Source: Bacteroidota bacterium
Lineage (GTDB): Bacteria; Bacteroidota; Bacteroidia; Chitinophagales; Chitinophagaceae
Assembly: GCA_003175935.1 (NCBI GenBank)
Contig: PSRI01000048.1
Location: 1 to 64,000 of the forward strand
Reading direction: 5' to 3'
Length of the DNA: 64,000 nucleotides
How positions within the stretch are numbered: the first letter of the stretch is position 1; each line of letters opens with the position of its first letter. A program made the translations under genes and the position numbers. Below the pieces are notes generated by a model, which ran no database searches, was not told the origin of the DNA, and was given only the letters and a program-made list of their open reading frames with translations. Positions 25,320-34,179 of the stretch are shown piece by piece.

Positions 25320-26141
25320 ATGCAGCAATACTTACAGCTTGTCGATCATATATTGAAAACTGGCGTTGAGAAACATGACAGAACCGGAACCGGTACGATC
25401 AGTTGTTTTGGTTATCAAATGCGGTTTGATTTATCGGCTGGATTTCCTCTTGTCACCACAAAAAAACTTCATCTTAAAAGCATTATTTACGAATTGCTAT
25501 GGTTTTTGAGGGGTGAAACGAATATTGAATATCTCAGGCAAAATGGAGTCAGTATTTGGAATGAATGGGCTGATGAAAATGGTGAATTGGGTCCTGTTTA
25601 TGGAAAACAATGGAGAAGTTGGGAGACTGTTGATGGAGAAGAGATAGATCAGATTACTGAAGTGATTGATCAAATCAAAAAGAATCCAGACAGCCGCAGA
25701 TTAATTGTAAGCGCATGGAATGTTGCCGATCTTTCGCGCATGGCTCTTATGCCATGCCATAATATGTTTCAATTTTATGTAACACCTCCTGTTGCAGGTT
25801 CGCTTGAAAAAAGAGGGCGACTTTCCTGTCAGCTATATCAACGTTCTGCAGATGTTTTTTTAGGAGTGCCATTCAATATTGCTTCCTATGCACTTTTGAC
25901 GATGATGATTGCACAGGTAACCGATCTGTTGCCCGGAGATTTCGTGCATACTTTTGGCGACGTTCATCTATATAGTAACCATATTGAACAGGCGAAATTG
26001 CAATTGAGCAGAAAGCCATTTCCATTGCCAACATTGAAACTGAATCCTGAAGTAAGAAATATTTTCGATTTTAAGTTTGAGGATTTCAGTTTAGAAAATT
26101 ACGAGAGCCACCCGGCAATAAAAGCTCCTGTGGCAGTTTAG
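25320..26141 (+). CDS. thyA: thymidylate synthase
   Basis: Makes dTMP from dUMP using methylene-tetrahydrofolate. 273 residues with the conserved folate/dUMP residues: R21 in KHDRTGTGT, the nucleophile C146 in [11 protein letters not shown] (same number as in E. coli), [20 protein letters not shown] and [14 protein letters not shown]. It is followed 39 bp later by folA, which regenerates tetrahydrofolate from the dihydrofolate it produces. TAACTTG lies just before the ATG, close to but not an exact -7 box, so a very short leader is possible. Confidence 0.96.
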   Translation: MQQYLQLVDHILKTGVEKHDRTGTGTISCFGYQMRFDLSAGFPLVTTKKLHLKSIIYELLWFLRGETNIEYLRQNGVSIWNEWADENGELGPVYGKQWRSWETVDGEEIDQITEVIDQIKKNPDSRRLIVSAWNVADLSRMALMPCHNMFQFYVTPPVAGSLEKRGRLSCQLYQRSADVFLGVPFNIASYALLTMMIAQVTDLLPGDFVHTFGDVHLYSNHIEQAKLQLSRKPFPLPTLKLNPEVRNIFDFKFEDFSLENYESHPAIKAPVAV

Positions 26142-26180
26142 GGCTGCATTTTTATTTTCGGCTCTCCATGAATTTATAAG

Positions 26181-26681
26181 ATGATTATTTCACTCATAGT
26201 TGCTGCAACTGAAAATAATGTCATTGGCAAAGACAACAAACTTCTTTGGCGTCTTCCCAACGATTTAAAATTTTTCAAGAATACTACCTGGGGAATGCCG
26301 CTGCTCATGGGTAGAAAAACATTTGAATCCATTTCTCCTGAGCCCCTTCCCGGGCGATATAATATTGTAATCACCAGAAACGGCAACTGGAATCCTAAAA
26401 AGGAAAACCTCTGGGTAGTTCATTCCATTCAAGAAGCGATAGAAAAAGCGAAAGAAACTGATTGCAAAGAATTATTTATTGCAGGAGGCGGACAAATATT
26501 TAAAGAGTCCATGCCCATGGCCCATAAGATTTACATGACCAGGGTGCATACTGAACTGGAGGGAGATACTGTATTTCCTAAAGTGAATGAGCAGGAATGG
26601 AAAAAAATATTTCAACTCGATTTTACTGCAGACGACAAGCATGCATACGGTTATAGTTTTGAAACCTGGGCGAGAAAATAG
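26181..26681 (+). CDS. folA: dihydrofolate reductase
   Basis: NADPH-dependent reduction of dihydrofolate; partner of thyA. 166 residues starting MIISLIVAATENNVIGKDN. The catalytic acid is D28 in LPNDLKFFK, the W in RLPND context and TTWGMPLLMGRKTFESI form the substrate and NADPH loops, and IAGGGQIFKE is the conserved glycine-rich cofactor turn. All core trimethoprim-contact positions look like the chromosomal type (not a resistance cassette). The thyA-folA pair is a standard arrangement. Confidence 0.96.
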   Translation: MIISLIVAATENNVIGKDNKLLWRLPNDLKFFKNTTWGMPLLMGRKTFESISPEPLPGRYNIVITRNGNWNPKKENLWVVHSIQEAIEKAKETDCKELFIAGGGQIFKESMPMAHKIYMTRVHTELEGDTVFPKVNEQEWKKIFQLDFTADDKHAYGYSFETWARK

Positions 26682-26731
26682 CTTCATCTCAAATTAATTT
26701 CAATATTTATCTGCCGAAATAGTTCTATTTC

Positions 26732-27529
26732 ATGTATTCCTCCACTCAAATCATCATAAAATATTTTCGTTATTATTTCAAGGCGCTTAATGGGAAAGGT
26801 CATGGAATTCATTCCCCATTTGTTTATGAATGGGTTGACAAAATTCAGAATGATAAAACCCACTACGAAGAATATCATAAAATAGAATCACAAAGAAGCA
26901 ATTTGCTTAAAAATAAAAATGTGATCGAAGTCAGGGACTTTGGGGCCGGCTCGACACAGATGAAATCCTCATCCAGAAAAATTTCTGACATTGCCCGCAA
27001 TTCATTGAAATCTCCGAAGTATGGGCAATTGTTATTCAGGATTGTCCGACGGTTCAAACCGCGGATAATTTTTGATTTGGGAACGTCATTGGGCATTACA
27101 ACTGCATACCTGGCTAGCGCCAATCCCGGGGCCAAAATAATTACATTCGAAGGAGCTGATGAAGTGGCAGGAATTGCGAAAGATCAGTTCGGAAAATTGA
27201 GTCTAAATAATATTGTGCTTGTTCCAGGGAATATGGACCAGACTCTTGGCAAAATGGTTAGTGAGACAGATATAATAGATTTTGCATTTATTGACGGAAA
27301 CCATAGGAAAGAAGCAGTCTTATCATATTTCAATTTGTTAATGGAAAAATGTGGTCCTGCGTCAATAATTGTCTTAGACGACATACATTGGAGCCGCGAA
27401 ATGGAGGAAGCCTGGGTTAATATTAAAGGGGATGGCCGGGTAAAATTCACCATTGATCTTTTTTTTATCGGGATCGTTTTTTTTCGTGAAGAATTTCTGG
27501 TGAAGCAAGATTTTGTCATTCGTTTTTGA
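26732..27529 (+). CDS. class I SAM-dependent methyltransferase (O-methyltransferase-like)
   Basis: Protein of 265 residues with a Rossmann methyltransferase domain. The SAM-binding glycine loop is IIFDLGTSLGITTAYLA (about 111-127), the acidic motif II TFEGADEV, and the post-I region IDFAFIDGNHRKEAVLSYF and IIVLDDIHWSREM resemble the catechol/class-I O-methyltransferase pattern, with Asp residues that could bind a metal. The N-terminal ~75 residues (YYFKALNGKGHGIHSPFVYE) are characteristic of a Bacteroidota-only subfamily. The substrate is unknown. It lies 50 bp after folA in the same direction. Confidence 0.85.
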   Translation: MYSSTQIIIKYFRYYFKALNGKGHGIHSPFVYEWVDKIQNDKTHYEEYHKIESQRSNLLKNKNVIEVRDFGAGSTQMKSSSRKISDIARNSLKSPKYGQLLFRIVRRFKPRIIFDLGTSLGITTAYLASANPGAKIITFEGADEVAGIAKDQFGKLSLNNIVLVPGNMDQTLGKMVSETDIIDFAFIDGNHRKEAVLSYFNLLMEKCGPASIIVLDDIHWSREMEEAWVNIKGDGRVKFTIDLFFIGIVFFREEFLVKQDFVIRF

Positions 27530-27610
27530 AGAAAATGATCGGGCATTCATATTCTTTCGAATTCTATTTGCGTTATAATAAAATCAAAAAATAGTTATTA
27601 AATTCAGTCC

Positions 27611-28735
27611 ATGATAGTTGGAGTCCTAAAAGAACCCACGGGTGAAAGCAGGGTTTCCCTTTTGCCCGAGCAGGTTGAAACGTTGCGCAAAAAAAATGTG
27701 ACTGTTTATGTAGAGAATGGCGCAGGTAAACTGGCCTTTGCAGAAGACACAGCCTATACTGATAAAGGCGCAAAAATAGTTTCCAGGCAGGAGATTCTTT
27801 CAGGCGCCGATCTTATTCTTTCTATCAATCCTATATCTGATTCCGACATTAATGCTGCGAAAAAAGGAGCAATCTTTCTTGGAGTCTATCAACCATTATT
27901 CAATTTTTCTGAGATAAATTCCTGGGCATCGAAAGGATTCACAGTATTTAGTATGGATATGATTCCACGTACTACGAGGGCCCAGAGTATGGACGTTTTA
28001 AGCTCGCAGGCAAATATTGCGGGATACAAGGCCGTTCTTACTGCTGCAAATCTTTTTCCCAGATATTTCCCAATGTTCATGACCGCCGCGGGGAGTATTG
28101 CTCCCGCAAAAGTGTTAATACTTGGTGCAGGTGTGGCGGGTTTGCAGGCCATTGCAACTGCAAGAAGGCTGGGAGCCGTTGTAGAAGTATTTGATACAAG
28201 ACCGGCAGTAAAAGAGGAGGTCATGAGTTTGGGAGCAAAATTTATTGAAGTGGAAGGCGCTTCAGATGCTTCAAAGGCTGGTGGATATGCCGTTGAGCAA
28301 TCAAAGGATTATGAGGAAAAGCAGAGCAGGAGAATTTCTGAAGCAATTTCGAAAGCTGATATTGTTATTACAACTGCTCAAATCCCCGGGAAAAAAGCAC
28401 CCTTGTTAGTACCCAATTCTATGTTGGGTTCAATGAAACATGGTTCTATCATTGTTGATCTTGCTGCTTCAACCGGAGGTAATACTGAACAAACAAAAAA
28501 CAACGACACGGTTCAATACAATGGTGTGACGATTGTTGGCAATTCAAATTTGTCGGCCGGTATGCCATTCGATGCTAGCAAAATGTATGGGAAAAATATT
28601 TTGAATTTCCTGGCTTTGATTATCGACAAGGATGGAAATATAAATCTGAATTTTGAAGATGATCTTGTGAAAGGAACCTGCATTGCCCATAACGGAGAAG
28701 TTACGAATAGCAGAGTGAAGGAGCTAATCAAATGA
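27611..28735 (+). CDS. NAD(P) transhydrogenase alpha subunit, part 1 (PntA1, domain I)
   Basis: Cytosolic NAD(H)-binding domain I of the proton-translocating transhydrogenase, 374 residues. Signature blocks: IVGVLKEPTGESRVSLLPEQ (N-terminus), MDMIPRTTRAQSMDVLSSQA, the NAD loop KVLILGAGVAGLQAIATARR (about 173-192), ADIVITTAQIPGKKAPLLV (about 248-266) and GSIIVDLAASTGGN. It lacks the C-terminal membrane helices, which are encoded by the next gene. This split is normal in Bacteroidota and in Rhodospirillum. First gene of a three-gene operon. Confidence 0.94.
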   Translation: MIVGVLKEPTGESRVSLLPEQVETLRKKNVTVYVENGAGKLAFAEDTAYTDKGAKIVSRQEILSGADLILSINPISDSDINAAKKGAIFLGVYQPLFNFSEINSWASKGFTVFSMDMIPRTTRAQSMDVLSSQANIAGYKAVLTAANLFPRYFPMFMTAAGSIAPAKVLILGAGVAGLQAIATARRLGAVVEVFDTRPAVKEEVMSLGAKFIEVEGASDASKAGGYAVEQSKDYEEKQSRRISEAISKADIVITTAQIPGKKAPLLVPNSMLGSMKHGSIIVDLAASTGGNTEQTKNNDTVQYNGVTIVGNSNLSAGMPFDASKMYGKNILNFLALIIDKDGNINLNFEDDLVKGTCIAHNGEVTNSRVKELIK

Positions 28736-28774
28736 TTTTTGAGAATCAATTGCAAGAATTAAATATTGTAAAAG

Positions 28775-29083
28775 ATGGAAGGATTTCTTTTATGGATCGA
28801 CCAACATCAGCAAATGATTTACATCGTTGCCCTGATGATTTTCCTCGGAATTGAAGTGATTGGAAGGGTGCCCAGCGTTTTGCATACGCCGTTGATGAGC
28901 GGTGCTAATGCTATTCATGGAGTAGTTATTATCGGTGCCATCATTGTAATGGGCAAAGCTGATTCTGATAATTACCTCGCCCTTGCACTTGGTTTTCTGG
29001 CAGTGATATTAGGAACATTAAATGTGGTAGGTGGATTTGTTGTTACAGATAGAATGTTGGAAATGTTTAAGAAAAAAAAGTAA
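28775..29083 (+). CDS. NAD(P) transhydrogenase alpha subunit, part 2 (PntA2, membrane)
   Basis: Membrane part of the alpha subunit, 102 residues with three to four helices: MIYIVALMIFLGIEVIGRVP, HGVVIIGAIIVMG and LALALGFLAVILGTLNVVGG, then the conserved FVVTDRMLEMFKKKK tail. The VPSVLHTPLMSGANAIHG block (about 32-49) is diagnostic and contacts PntB in the proton path. It lies 39 bp after PntA1 and 46 bp before pntB; all three are needed for the enzyme. Confidence 0.93.
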   Translation: MEGFLLWIDQHQQMIYIVALMIFLGIEVIGRVPSVLHTPLMSGANAIHGVVIIGAIIVMGKADSDNYLALALGFLAVILGTLNVVGGFVVTDRMLEMFKKKK

Positions 29084-29129
29084 AAAGAATTGATTTAGCA
29101 TATAGAATTCAGTAACCAGAACGACACGC

Positions 29130-30572
29130 ATGGCACTCAGCATTCTCACTCTTTGTTATCTTATCGGCTCCATCACATTTATTGTCGGCCTTAAGATGTT
29201 GTCAAACCCGGCAACAGCCCGCAGGGGAAATCTCATTGCTGCTGGTGGAATGTCCATTGCAATTGCAGGAACGATATTTCTGTATAAAGATGAAAGCGGA
29301 AATCCATTGCATAACTATGCATGGATTTTTGGGGGATTAATTATTGGTGCCGTGATAGGTACAATTGCTGCGAAGAAAGTGAAGATGACTGCCATGCCTG
29401 AAATGGTGAGCATGTTTAATGGAATGGGTGGTGCTTGTGCGGCTTTGATTTCAATGATTGAATTCAGACATGAAGTACACAATTTTGGTTCCGGTTCTGG
29501 TTTGGAAGCCATTCAAACTTCCTCTCAAAACGATTTGAGAGTTTTTCTTGTGATTTGTCTCGCTGGACTTATTATCGGTTCTGTTTCTTTCGCCGGAAGT
29601 ATGATTGCCTGGGGAAAACTCAATGGAAAAATTAAAGACTTTGCATTCAAGGGTCAGCATTTTGTAAATATTGGCCTGCTGATTTTGATTTTGGTACTTG
29701 CTGTATTTCTCGTGGGTTGGTTACCCGCTTCCGGAGTAACAATTTTCTACAGCATACTGGGTTTATCACTTCTATATGGAATTTTATTTGTGATGCCGAT
29801 TGGAGGCGCGGATATGCCCGTGGTCATTTCATTATTAAATTCATTTACGGGTGTTGCTGCAGCATGCGGTGGATTTTTGTATGACAATAAAGTAATGCTC
29901 ACTGGTGGTATTCTTGTTGGAGCAGCGGGTACATTGCTGACAATTCTGATGTGCAGGGCCATGAACCGTTCTTTGAAAAACGTATTGATCGGATCTTTTG
30001 GTGCAACTGCCACTGCTTCCGGTGCAAAACAGCAGGGTGGTGCCTACAAAGAAATTTCGATTAGCGATGCAGCTGTTGTTATGAATTATGCTCACAAAAT
30101 CATGATTGTTCCTGGTTATGGTTTGGCAGTTGCTCAGGCACAGCATGCATGTCATGAACTCGAAAAACTATTGGAAAGTCGCGGTGTTGATGTGAAATAT
30201 GCGATTCATCCTGTAGCAGGTCGTATGCCAGGGCATATGAACGTTTTGCTTGCAGAAGCCGACGTTAGCTATGACAAACTTTTAGAAATGGAGCAGGCAA
30301 ATGCCGAATTTCCAACTACTGATGTTGTTTTGGTTTTGGGTGCCAATGATGTGGTAAATCCTGCCGCCAAAAATGACCCTTCTTCACCCATTTATGGAAT
30401 GCCAATTCTCGAAGTAGAGCTTGCAAAAGCAGTCATCATCAATAAAAGGTCCATGAAGCCCGGATATGCGGGCATCGAAAATTCTCTTTTCTTCCAACCC
30501 AAATCGTCCATGCTTTTCGGCGATGCAAAAAAAGTTTTACAGGACCTTACCGCTGAGATTAAGAATCTTTGA
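29130..30572 (+). CDS. pntB: NAD(P) transhydrogenase beta subunit
   Basis: Beta subunit (480 residues): about eight to nine membrane helices (domain II) followed by the NADP(H)-binding domain III. Landmarks are AMPEMVSMFNGMGGACAALI (about 90-109), the second half GADMPVVISLLNSFTGVAAA, and in domain III IVPGYGLAVAQAQHACHELE, HPVAGRMPGHMNVLLAEADV, VLGANDVVNPAAKNDP and FYGMP-type SPIYGMPILEV. With PntA1/PntA2 it couples the proton gradient to NADPH production. The stop is followed after 22 bp by an inverted-orientation heptamer repeat. Confidence 0.95.
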   Translation: MALSILTLCYLIGSITFIVGLKMLSNPATARRGNLIAAGGMSIAIAGTIFLYKDESGNPLHNYAWIFGGLIIGAVIGTIAAKKVKMTAMPEMVSMFNGMGGACAALISMIEFRHEVHNFGSGSGLEAIQTSSQNDLRVFLVICLAGLIIGSVSFAGSMIAWGKLNGKIKDFAFKGQHFVNIGLLILILVLAVFLVGWLPASGVTIFYSILGLSLLYGILFVMPIGGADMPVVISLLNSFTGVAAACGGFLYDNKVMLTGGILVGAAGTLLTILMCRAMNRSLKNVLIGSFGATATASGAKQQGGAYKEISISDAAVVMNYAHKIMIVPGYGLAVAQAQHACHELEKLLESRGVDVKYAIHPVAGRMPGHMNVLLAEADVSYDKLLEMEQANAEFPTTDVVLVLGANDVVNPAAKNDPSSPIYGMPILEVELAKAVIINKRSMKPGYAGIENSLFFQPKSSMLFGDAKKVLQDLTAEIKNL

Positions 30573-30594
30573 GATAAACTGAAATATTCTTTCT

Positions 30595-30629
30595 CAGTAC
30601 TAAGTTCTTAGTACTACGTACCAAGACTG
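30595..30629 (-). repeat. heptamer (GTACTAA)n repeat, copy 4, minus orientation
   Basis: Read on the minus strand it is CAGTCTTGGTAC, GTAGTACTAAG, AACTTAGTACTGAG, matching copy 1 (AGTCTTGGTACnnAGTACTAAG) closely. It lies 22 bp after the pntB stop and ends where an exact Bacteroidota promoter for the next gene begins. Confidence 0.75.
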
Positions 30630-30633
30630 ATGC

Positions 30634-30665
30634 TTTGGGCGAAAAGAATGTTGACATTATATTTG
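30634..30665 (+). promoter_or_regulatory. Bacteroidota-type promoter of the RsmF-like gene
   Basis: TTTG (30634-30637), 20 bp spacer, TATATTTG (30658-30665): an exact -33/-7 pair with the same spacing as the rpsA and his promoters. It falls inside the longest possible reading frame and so argues for a downstream start at GTG 30675. Confidence 0.7.
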
Positions 30666-30674
30666 AGAAAAAAA

Positions 30675-32045
30675 GTGGAATTACCCACGAAGTTTACGCA
30701 ATCGCTTCATGGCATAGTCGGCTTTGATGAAAAAAGCTTTTTGGATATTCATCAATCCGGAGAACAAATTACATCCATTCGTCTCAATCCATACAAGACT
30801 TTACCACATAGTGAAATTGAAATACTGAAAAATGCAGTAGGTATTCCCTGGTGCGAAAATGGTTTTTATTTGCCTCAGCGACCTTCTTTTACATTAGATC
30901 CATTGTTACACGCGGGTTGTTATTATGTTCAGGAGCCCTCCTCCATGTTTTTAGAACAGATTGTAAAATTTGTATTGCCTGACCACAAACAGGGAGCATA
31001 TAAATTACTGGATCTCTGCGCTGCGCCAGGTGGAAAATCAACCCACCTCTGCGCCTTATTTCCTGAGAGTTTGCTGGTTGTAAACGAAGTGAATAAACTA
31101 CGGGCATCTATACTTATTGAAAATTTAATTAAGTGGGGAAAAGAAAATACAGTTGTAACAAATAATGATTCGTCAGATTTTAATTCATTACCGGGATTTT
31201 TTGATTTGATTTTGGTTGATGCGCCCTGCAGTGGAAGTGGATTATTTAGAAAAGATGAAGATGCAATAGAAGAATGGTCCGTTTCTAATGTTGAGATGTG
31301 CGCAAAAAGACAGAAGAAAATTCTTCAGGAGATATGGCCCTGCATTAAAGAAGACGGCTACCTGATTTATTCTACCTGTTCCTATTCAAAAGAAGAAGAC
31401 GAAGAAATTTTGGATTGGATCCTTGATAAATTTCAGTGTTGTATTGTAGATATCCCGGTAGAAAAAAATTGGGGAATAGTTATCAGCGAATCAGATAAAC
31501 ATAAAGCGAAAGGATATAGATTTTTTCCTGATCACCTTAAAGGGGAAGGGTTTTTTATTTGCTGCATTAAAAAAACAAGCCCTGAATCTTTCTATAAGTC
31601 AAAAGCAAAGAAATTTTTTGTTCCGGATAGAAATCAAAAAACCATTTTAGAAGATTGGATTCAAAAATCTGATGAACTTGGGTTTATGTTATTGAAGGAT
31701 CAGGTTCATTTGGTGCCTGAAAAATGGGCTTTTGATATAGGTTTAATTTCACAAACGCTCTATTTGAAAAAAGCAGGTATCTATCCAGGGAGTTTTGTCG
31801 CAAAGAATTTAATTCCTGATCACGAACTCTCTATGAGTAATATGGTTTCATCAAAAATTGCAAAGGAATCTCTTGAACTTCCCTCGGCGATCAACTATTT
31901 GAGAAAAGAAACACCCGAATTGCAATTCACAACCACGGGATGGGCATTAGCCCAATATAAAGGCATGAACCTGGGGTGGATGAAAATCCTTTCAAACCGG
32001 GTAAATAACTATTATCCTAAGGAGTGGAGGATATTAAAATCCTGA
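30675..32045 (+). CDS. 16S rRNA (cytosine-C5)-methyltransferase, RsmF/RsmB family
   Basis: m5C RNA methyltransferase of 456 residues from the GTG at 30675 (VELPTKFTQSLHG). The frame extends to an ATG at 30630, but the promoter overlaps that part. SAM motif I is LLDLCAAPGGKSTHL. The two catalytic cysteines are in motif IV DAPCSGSGLFRKD and motif VI YSTCSYSKEEDEE (C185 and C235 in this numbering). The C-terminal part (from about 270) has the RsmF-type PUA-like region with PELQFTTTGWALAQYKGMNL. Exact target base cannot be read from sequence; RsmF (C1407) is the closest pattern. Confidence 0.88.
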   Translation: MELPTKFTQSLHGIVGFDEKSFLDIHQSGEQITSIRLNPYKTLPHSEIEILKNAVGIPWCENGFYLPQRPSFTLDPLLHAGCYYVQEPSSMFLEQIVKFVLPDHKQGAYKLLDLCAAPGGKSTHLCALFPESLLVVNEVNKLRASILIENLIKWGKENTVVTNNDSSDFNSLPGFFDLILVDAPCSGSGLFRKDEDAIEEWSVSNVEMCAKRQKKILQEIWPCIKEDGYLIYSTCSYSKEEDEEILDWILDKFQCCIVDIPVEKNWGIVISESDKHKAKGYRFFPDHLKGEGFFICCIKKTSPESFYKSKAKKFFVPDRNQKTILEDWIQKSDELGFMLLKDQVHLVPEKWAFDIGLISQTLYLKKAGIYPGSFVAKNLIPDHELSMSNMVSSKIAKESLELPSAINYLRKETPELQFTTTGWALAQYKGMNLGWMKILSNRVNNYYPKEWRILKS

Positions 32046-32110
32046 TTTTAACGTTAAGAAAACATTGAGGATTTTTACTTACTTTCGATACCAGCGAAAA
32101 TAACTACCTG

Positions 32111-33094
32111 ATGAAAAAACTGTGCTTATTATTGCTCGTTTCTTTCTTTTCATTCACAGTTATCGGCCAAACTCCAGCTTTAATTTTACAAAGTGAAGGT
32201 GGTAAATTGTTTATACAGCATACAGTAGCTCCCAAAGAGAACTGGTATAGCATCGGCAGAATCTATAATATCAGTCCAAAAGAACTTGCCCCGTACAATG
32301 GAATGAAAATCGACAAGGTTTTGAGTGTTGGAGAAATGTTAAAAATCCCGATGACAACGGCCAACTTTGCTCAGGCCGGCACAGCCGGGGCAGACGAAGT
32401 TTTTGTTCCACTTTACCATGTTGTGTCAGACAAAGAAGGTCTATATCGTATTGGTCAAAACTATAATAAAGTCAAAACAGAGAACCTCAAAGCGTGGAAT
32501 GGTTTGAAGGCTGATGAAATTAGCAGCGGACAAAGGCTCGTTGTTGGATATCTTAAAGTGAAGAAAAGTCAATCACCGCTTGCAACTTCAGGAATTAAGA
32601 AGATTGGAGGCGCGGTGCCAGCAACAGAAGCTGTTGCAGTACAGACAAATCCTACTGTTACACAAACCGAAAAGCCTACAGTAACGAATACGAAACCTGC
32701 TGATACAAATACAAAACCTGTAGAAACTGTTACGCCTACCGGCCACACTTCTGTTGAAGGTGTGGGTTATTTCAAGGCTGTTTATATGCAGCAGAATAAG
32801 AACCAGACCAACTTAAAAATAGAAACCGGACAGGGCGCCATTTTCAAAAGCACAAGCGGCTGGCAGGACGCAAAATATTATGCACTGATGAATAGTGTTA
32901 GCCCGGGCACAATTGTCCGCATTACGAACCCGTCTACGGGAAAAGTTATATATGCAAAGGTTCTCGGTGAAATTCCGCCAGGAAAAGAAAATGAAGGATT
33001 GCTGGTGAGAATCAGCAATGCAGCTGCTGCAGAATTGATGGTGAACGAAAAAGAAGCTAAATTTCCTGCAGAAGTGGGATATGTGAAAGAGTAG
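32111..33094 (+). CDS. secreted LysM / RlpA-like double-psi barrel protein
   Basis: Exported protein of 327 residues (signal peptide MKKLCLLLLVSFFSFTVIGQ). Two LysM repeats follow: FIQHTVAPKENWYSIGRIYN...LSVGEMLKIP (about 33-79) and PLYHVVSDKEGLYRIGQNYN...SSGQRLVVGY. A low-complexity TNTKPADTNTKPVE linker (about 187-210) leads to a C-terminal domain with GQGAIFKSTSGWQDAKYYAL and IVRITNPSTGKVIYAKVLGE, like an RlpA/expansin double-psi barrel. Likely a cell-wall binding protein of the periplasm. The stop codon lies inside a heptamer repeat (GAGTAGTACGGAGTACC). Confidence 0.85.
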   Translation: MKKLCLLLLVSFFSFTVIGQTPALILQSEGGKLFIQHTVAPKENWYSIGRIYNISPKELAPYNGMKIDKVLSVGEMLKIPMTTANFAQAGTAGADEVFVPLYHVVSDKEGLYRIGQNYNKVKTENLKAWNGLKADEISSGQRLVVGYLKVKKSQSPLATSGIKKIGGAVPATEAVAVQTNPTVTQTEKPTVTNTKPADTNTKPVETVTPTGHTSVEGVGYFKAVYMQQNKNQTNLKIETGQGAIFKSTSGWQDAKYYALMNSVSPGTIVRITNPSTGKVIYAKVLGEIPPGKENEGLLVRISNAAAAELMVNEKEAKFPAEVGYVKE

Positions 33095-33200
33095 TACGGA
33101 GTACCTAGTACATAGATTAGATCAAATTTTACGAATTGATTTTAGATTTTAGTAATGCTCCATTTTCCATCCAAAATCCAAAATCAAAAATCTTCAAAAT
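33091..33200. repeat. composite heptamer array with inverted GATTTTA/AAAATCC arms, copy 5
   Basis: The first part (33091-33119, minus orientation GTACTAGGTACTCCGTACTAC) overlaps the LysM gene stop. The second part has GATTTTA, GATTTTA (about 33139-33152), a spacer, then TCCATCC, AAAATCC, AAAATCA, AAAATCT near 33167-33194. The two AT-rich modules are complementary and could fold together. The array fills the gap between the convergent LysM and fmt genes. Confidence 0.65.
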
Positions 33201-34133
33201 TTAGCTTCTAAAGCCGCGAAGGAATTCTTCGATTCCCATTTTCTTTTTTCCTTCCAGTTGGATTTCTTTTAGCTGAAGCCATCCATCCGTGCACGCGAAT
33301 CGCAGATAGGATTTACCGTTAGTTTCATGAACGCCGGAAGCACTGGGCTTTGAGGAATAATCTTTTTCGCCGAAAAATATTTTGAGTGACTTGCTATTTA
33401 GTTGAGTAAATGCGGTGGGAAATGGAGACAGTCCCCGAATGAGATTATAAACTTCTTCCGCTGATTTTTCCCAGTTGATTCTGCAGGTTTCCGTATTAAT
33501 TTTAGGAGCGTGTTTTATGTTTCCCGGATCAGACAAAGTTTTTTGTGGAATTTCCTGAAGGGTTCCACCCGCTACTCCAATAATAGTTTTTACCAGCAAT
33601 GAGGCGCCAATTTCTTTCATTCGATCATGCACATCACCTGCAGTTTCTTTTTCACCAATTGGAAATTTTTCCTGCATCAATATATTGCCCGTATCAATTT
33701 CTTGTTGCAATTTAAATGTAGTTACACCGGTTTCTTTTTCTCCATTGATAACTGCCCAATTGATTGGAGCAGCCCCACGATATTGAGGTAGTAAAGAACC
33801 ATGCAAATTAATGGTGCCCATTGGAGAAAGATTCCAAACAATTTCAGGTAACATTCTAAATGCAACAACCACTCCTATATCGGGCCTGAGTGCACGGAGC
33901 GCATTTACAAATTCCGGATGCTTTAGTTTTAAAGGCTGAAGAATTTGGAGATGATTTTCGAGCGCAAATTTTTTAACTGCGCTTTCGTTCAATTTCATGC
34001 CCCTGCCCGAAGGCTTATCCGGAGCAGTGACTACGCCTACAATATTTGCACCCGCCTCCAGCAGTGCTTTCAATGAAGCCACAGCAAAATCTGGCGTGCC
34101 CATAAAAATTATTCTGAGATCCTTAAACTCCAT
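33201..34133 (-). CDS. fmt: methionyl-tRNA formyltransferase
   Basis: Formylates initiator Met-tRNA with 10-formyl-tetrahydrofolate. 310 residues from the ATG at 34133 (MEFKDLRIIFMGTPDFAVAS); a TTG two codons earlier is less likely. Catalytic N109, H111 and D147 are present (INLHGSLLPQYRGAAPINWA and QQEIDTGNIL). The C-terminal OB-like tRNA-binding domain spans from about 210 (INWEKSAEEVYNLIRGLSPF) to the end. The minus strand shows ATTTG three bases before the ATG, compatible with a very short leader. It lies 46 bp downstream of namZ in the same direction. Confidence 0.95.
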   Translation of the reverse strand: MEFKDLRIIFMGTPDFAVASLKALLEAGANIVGVVTAPDKPSGRGMKLNESAVKKFALENHLQILQPLKLKHPEFVNALRALRPDIGVVVAFRMLPEIVWNLSPMGTINLHGSLLPQYRGAAPINWAVINGEKETGVTTFKLQQEIDTGNILMQEKFPIGEKETAGDVHDRMKEIGASLLVKTIIGVAGGTLQEIPQKTLSDPGNIKHAPKINTETCRINWEKSAEEVYNLIRGLSPFPTAFTQLNSKSLKIFFGEKDYSSKPSASGVHETNGKSYLRFACTDGWLQLKEIQLEGKKKMGIEEFLRGFRS

Positions 34134-34179
34134 GTTCAAATTTCTTACTCAATTCTTATTCTTTGAAAAAATCACATAA

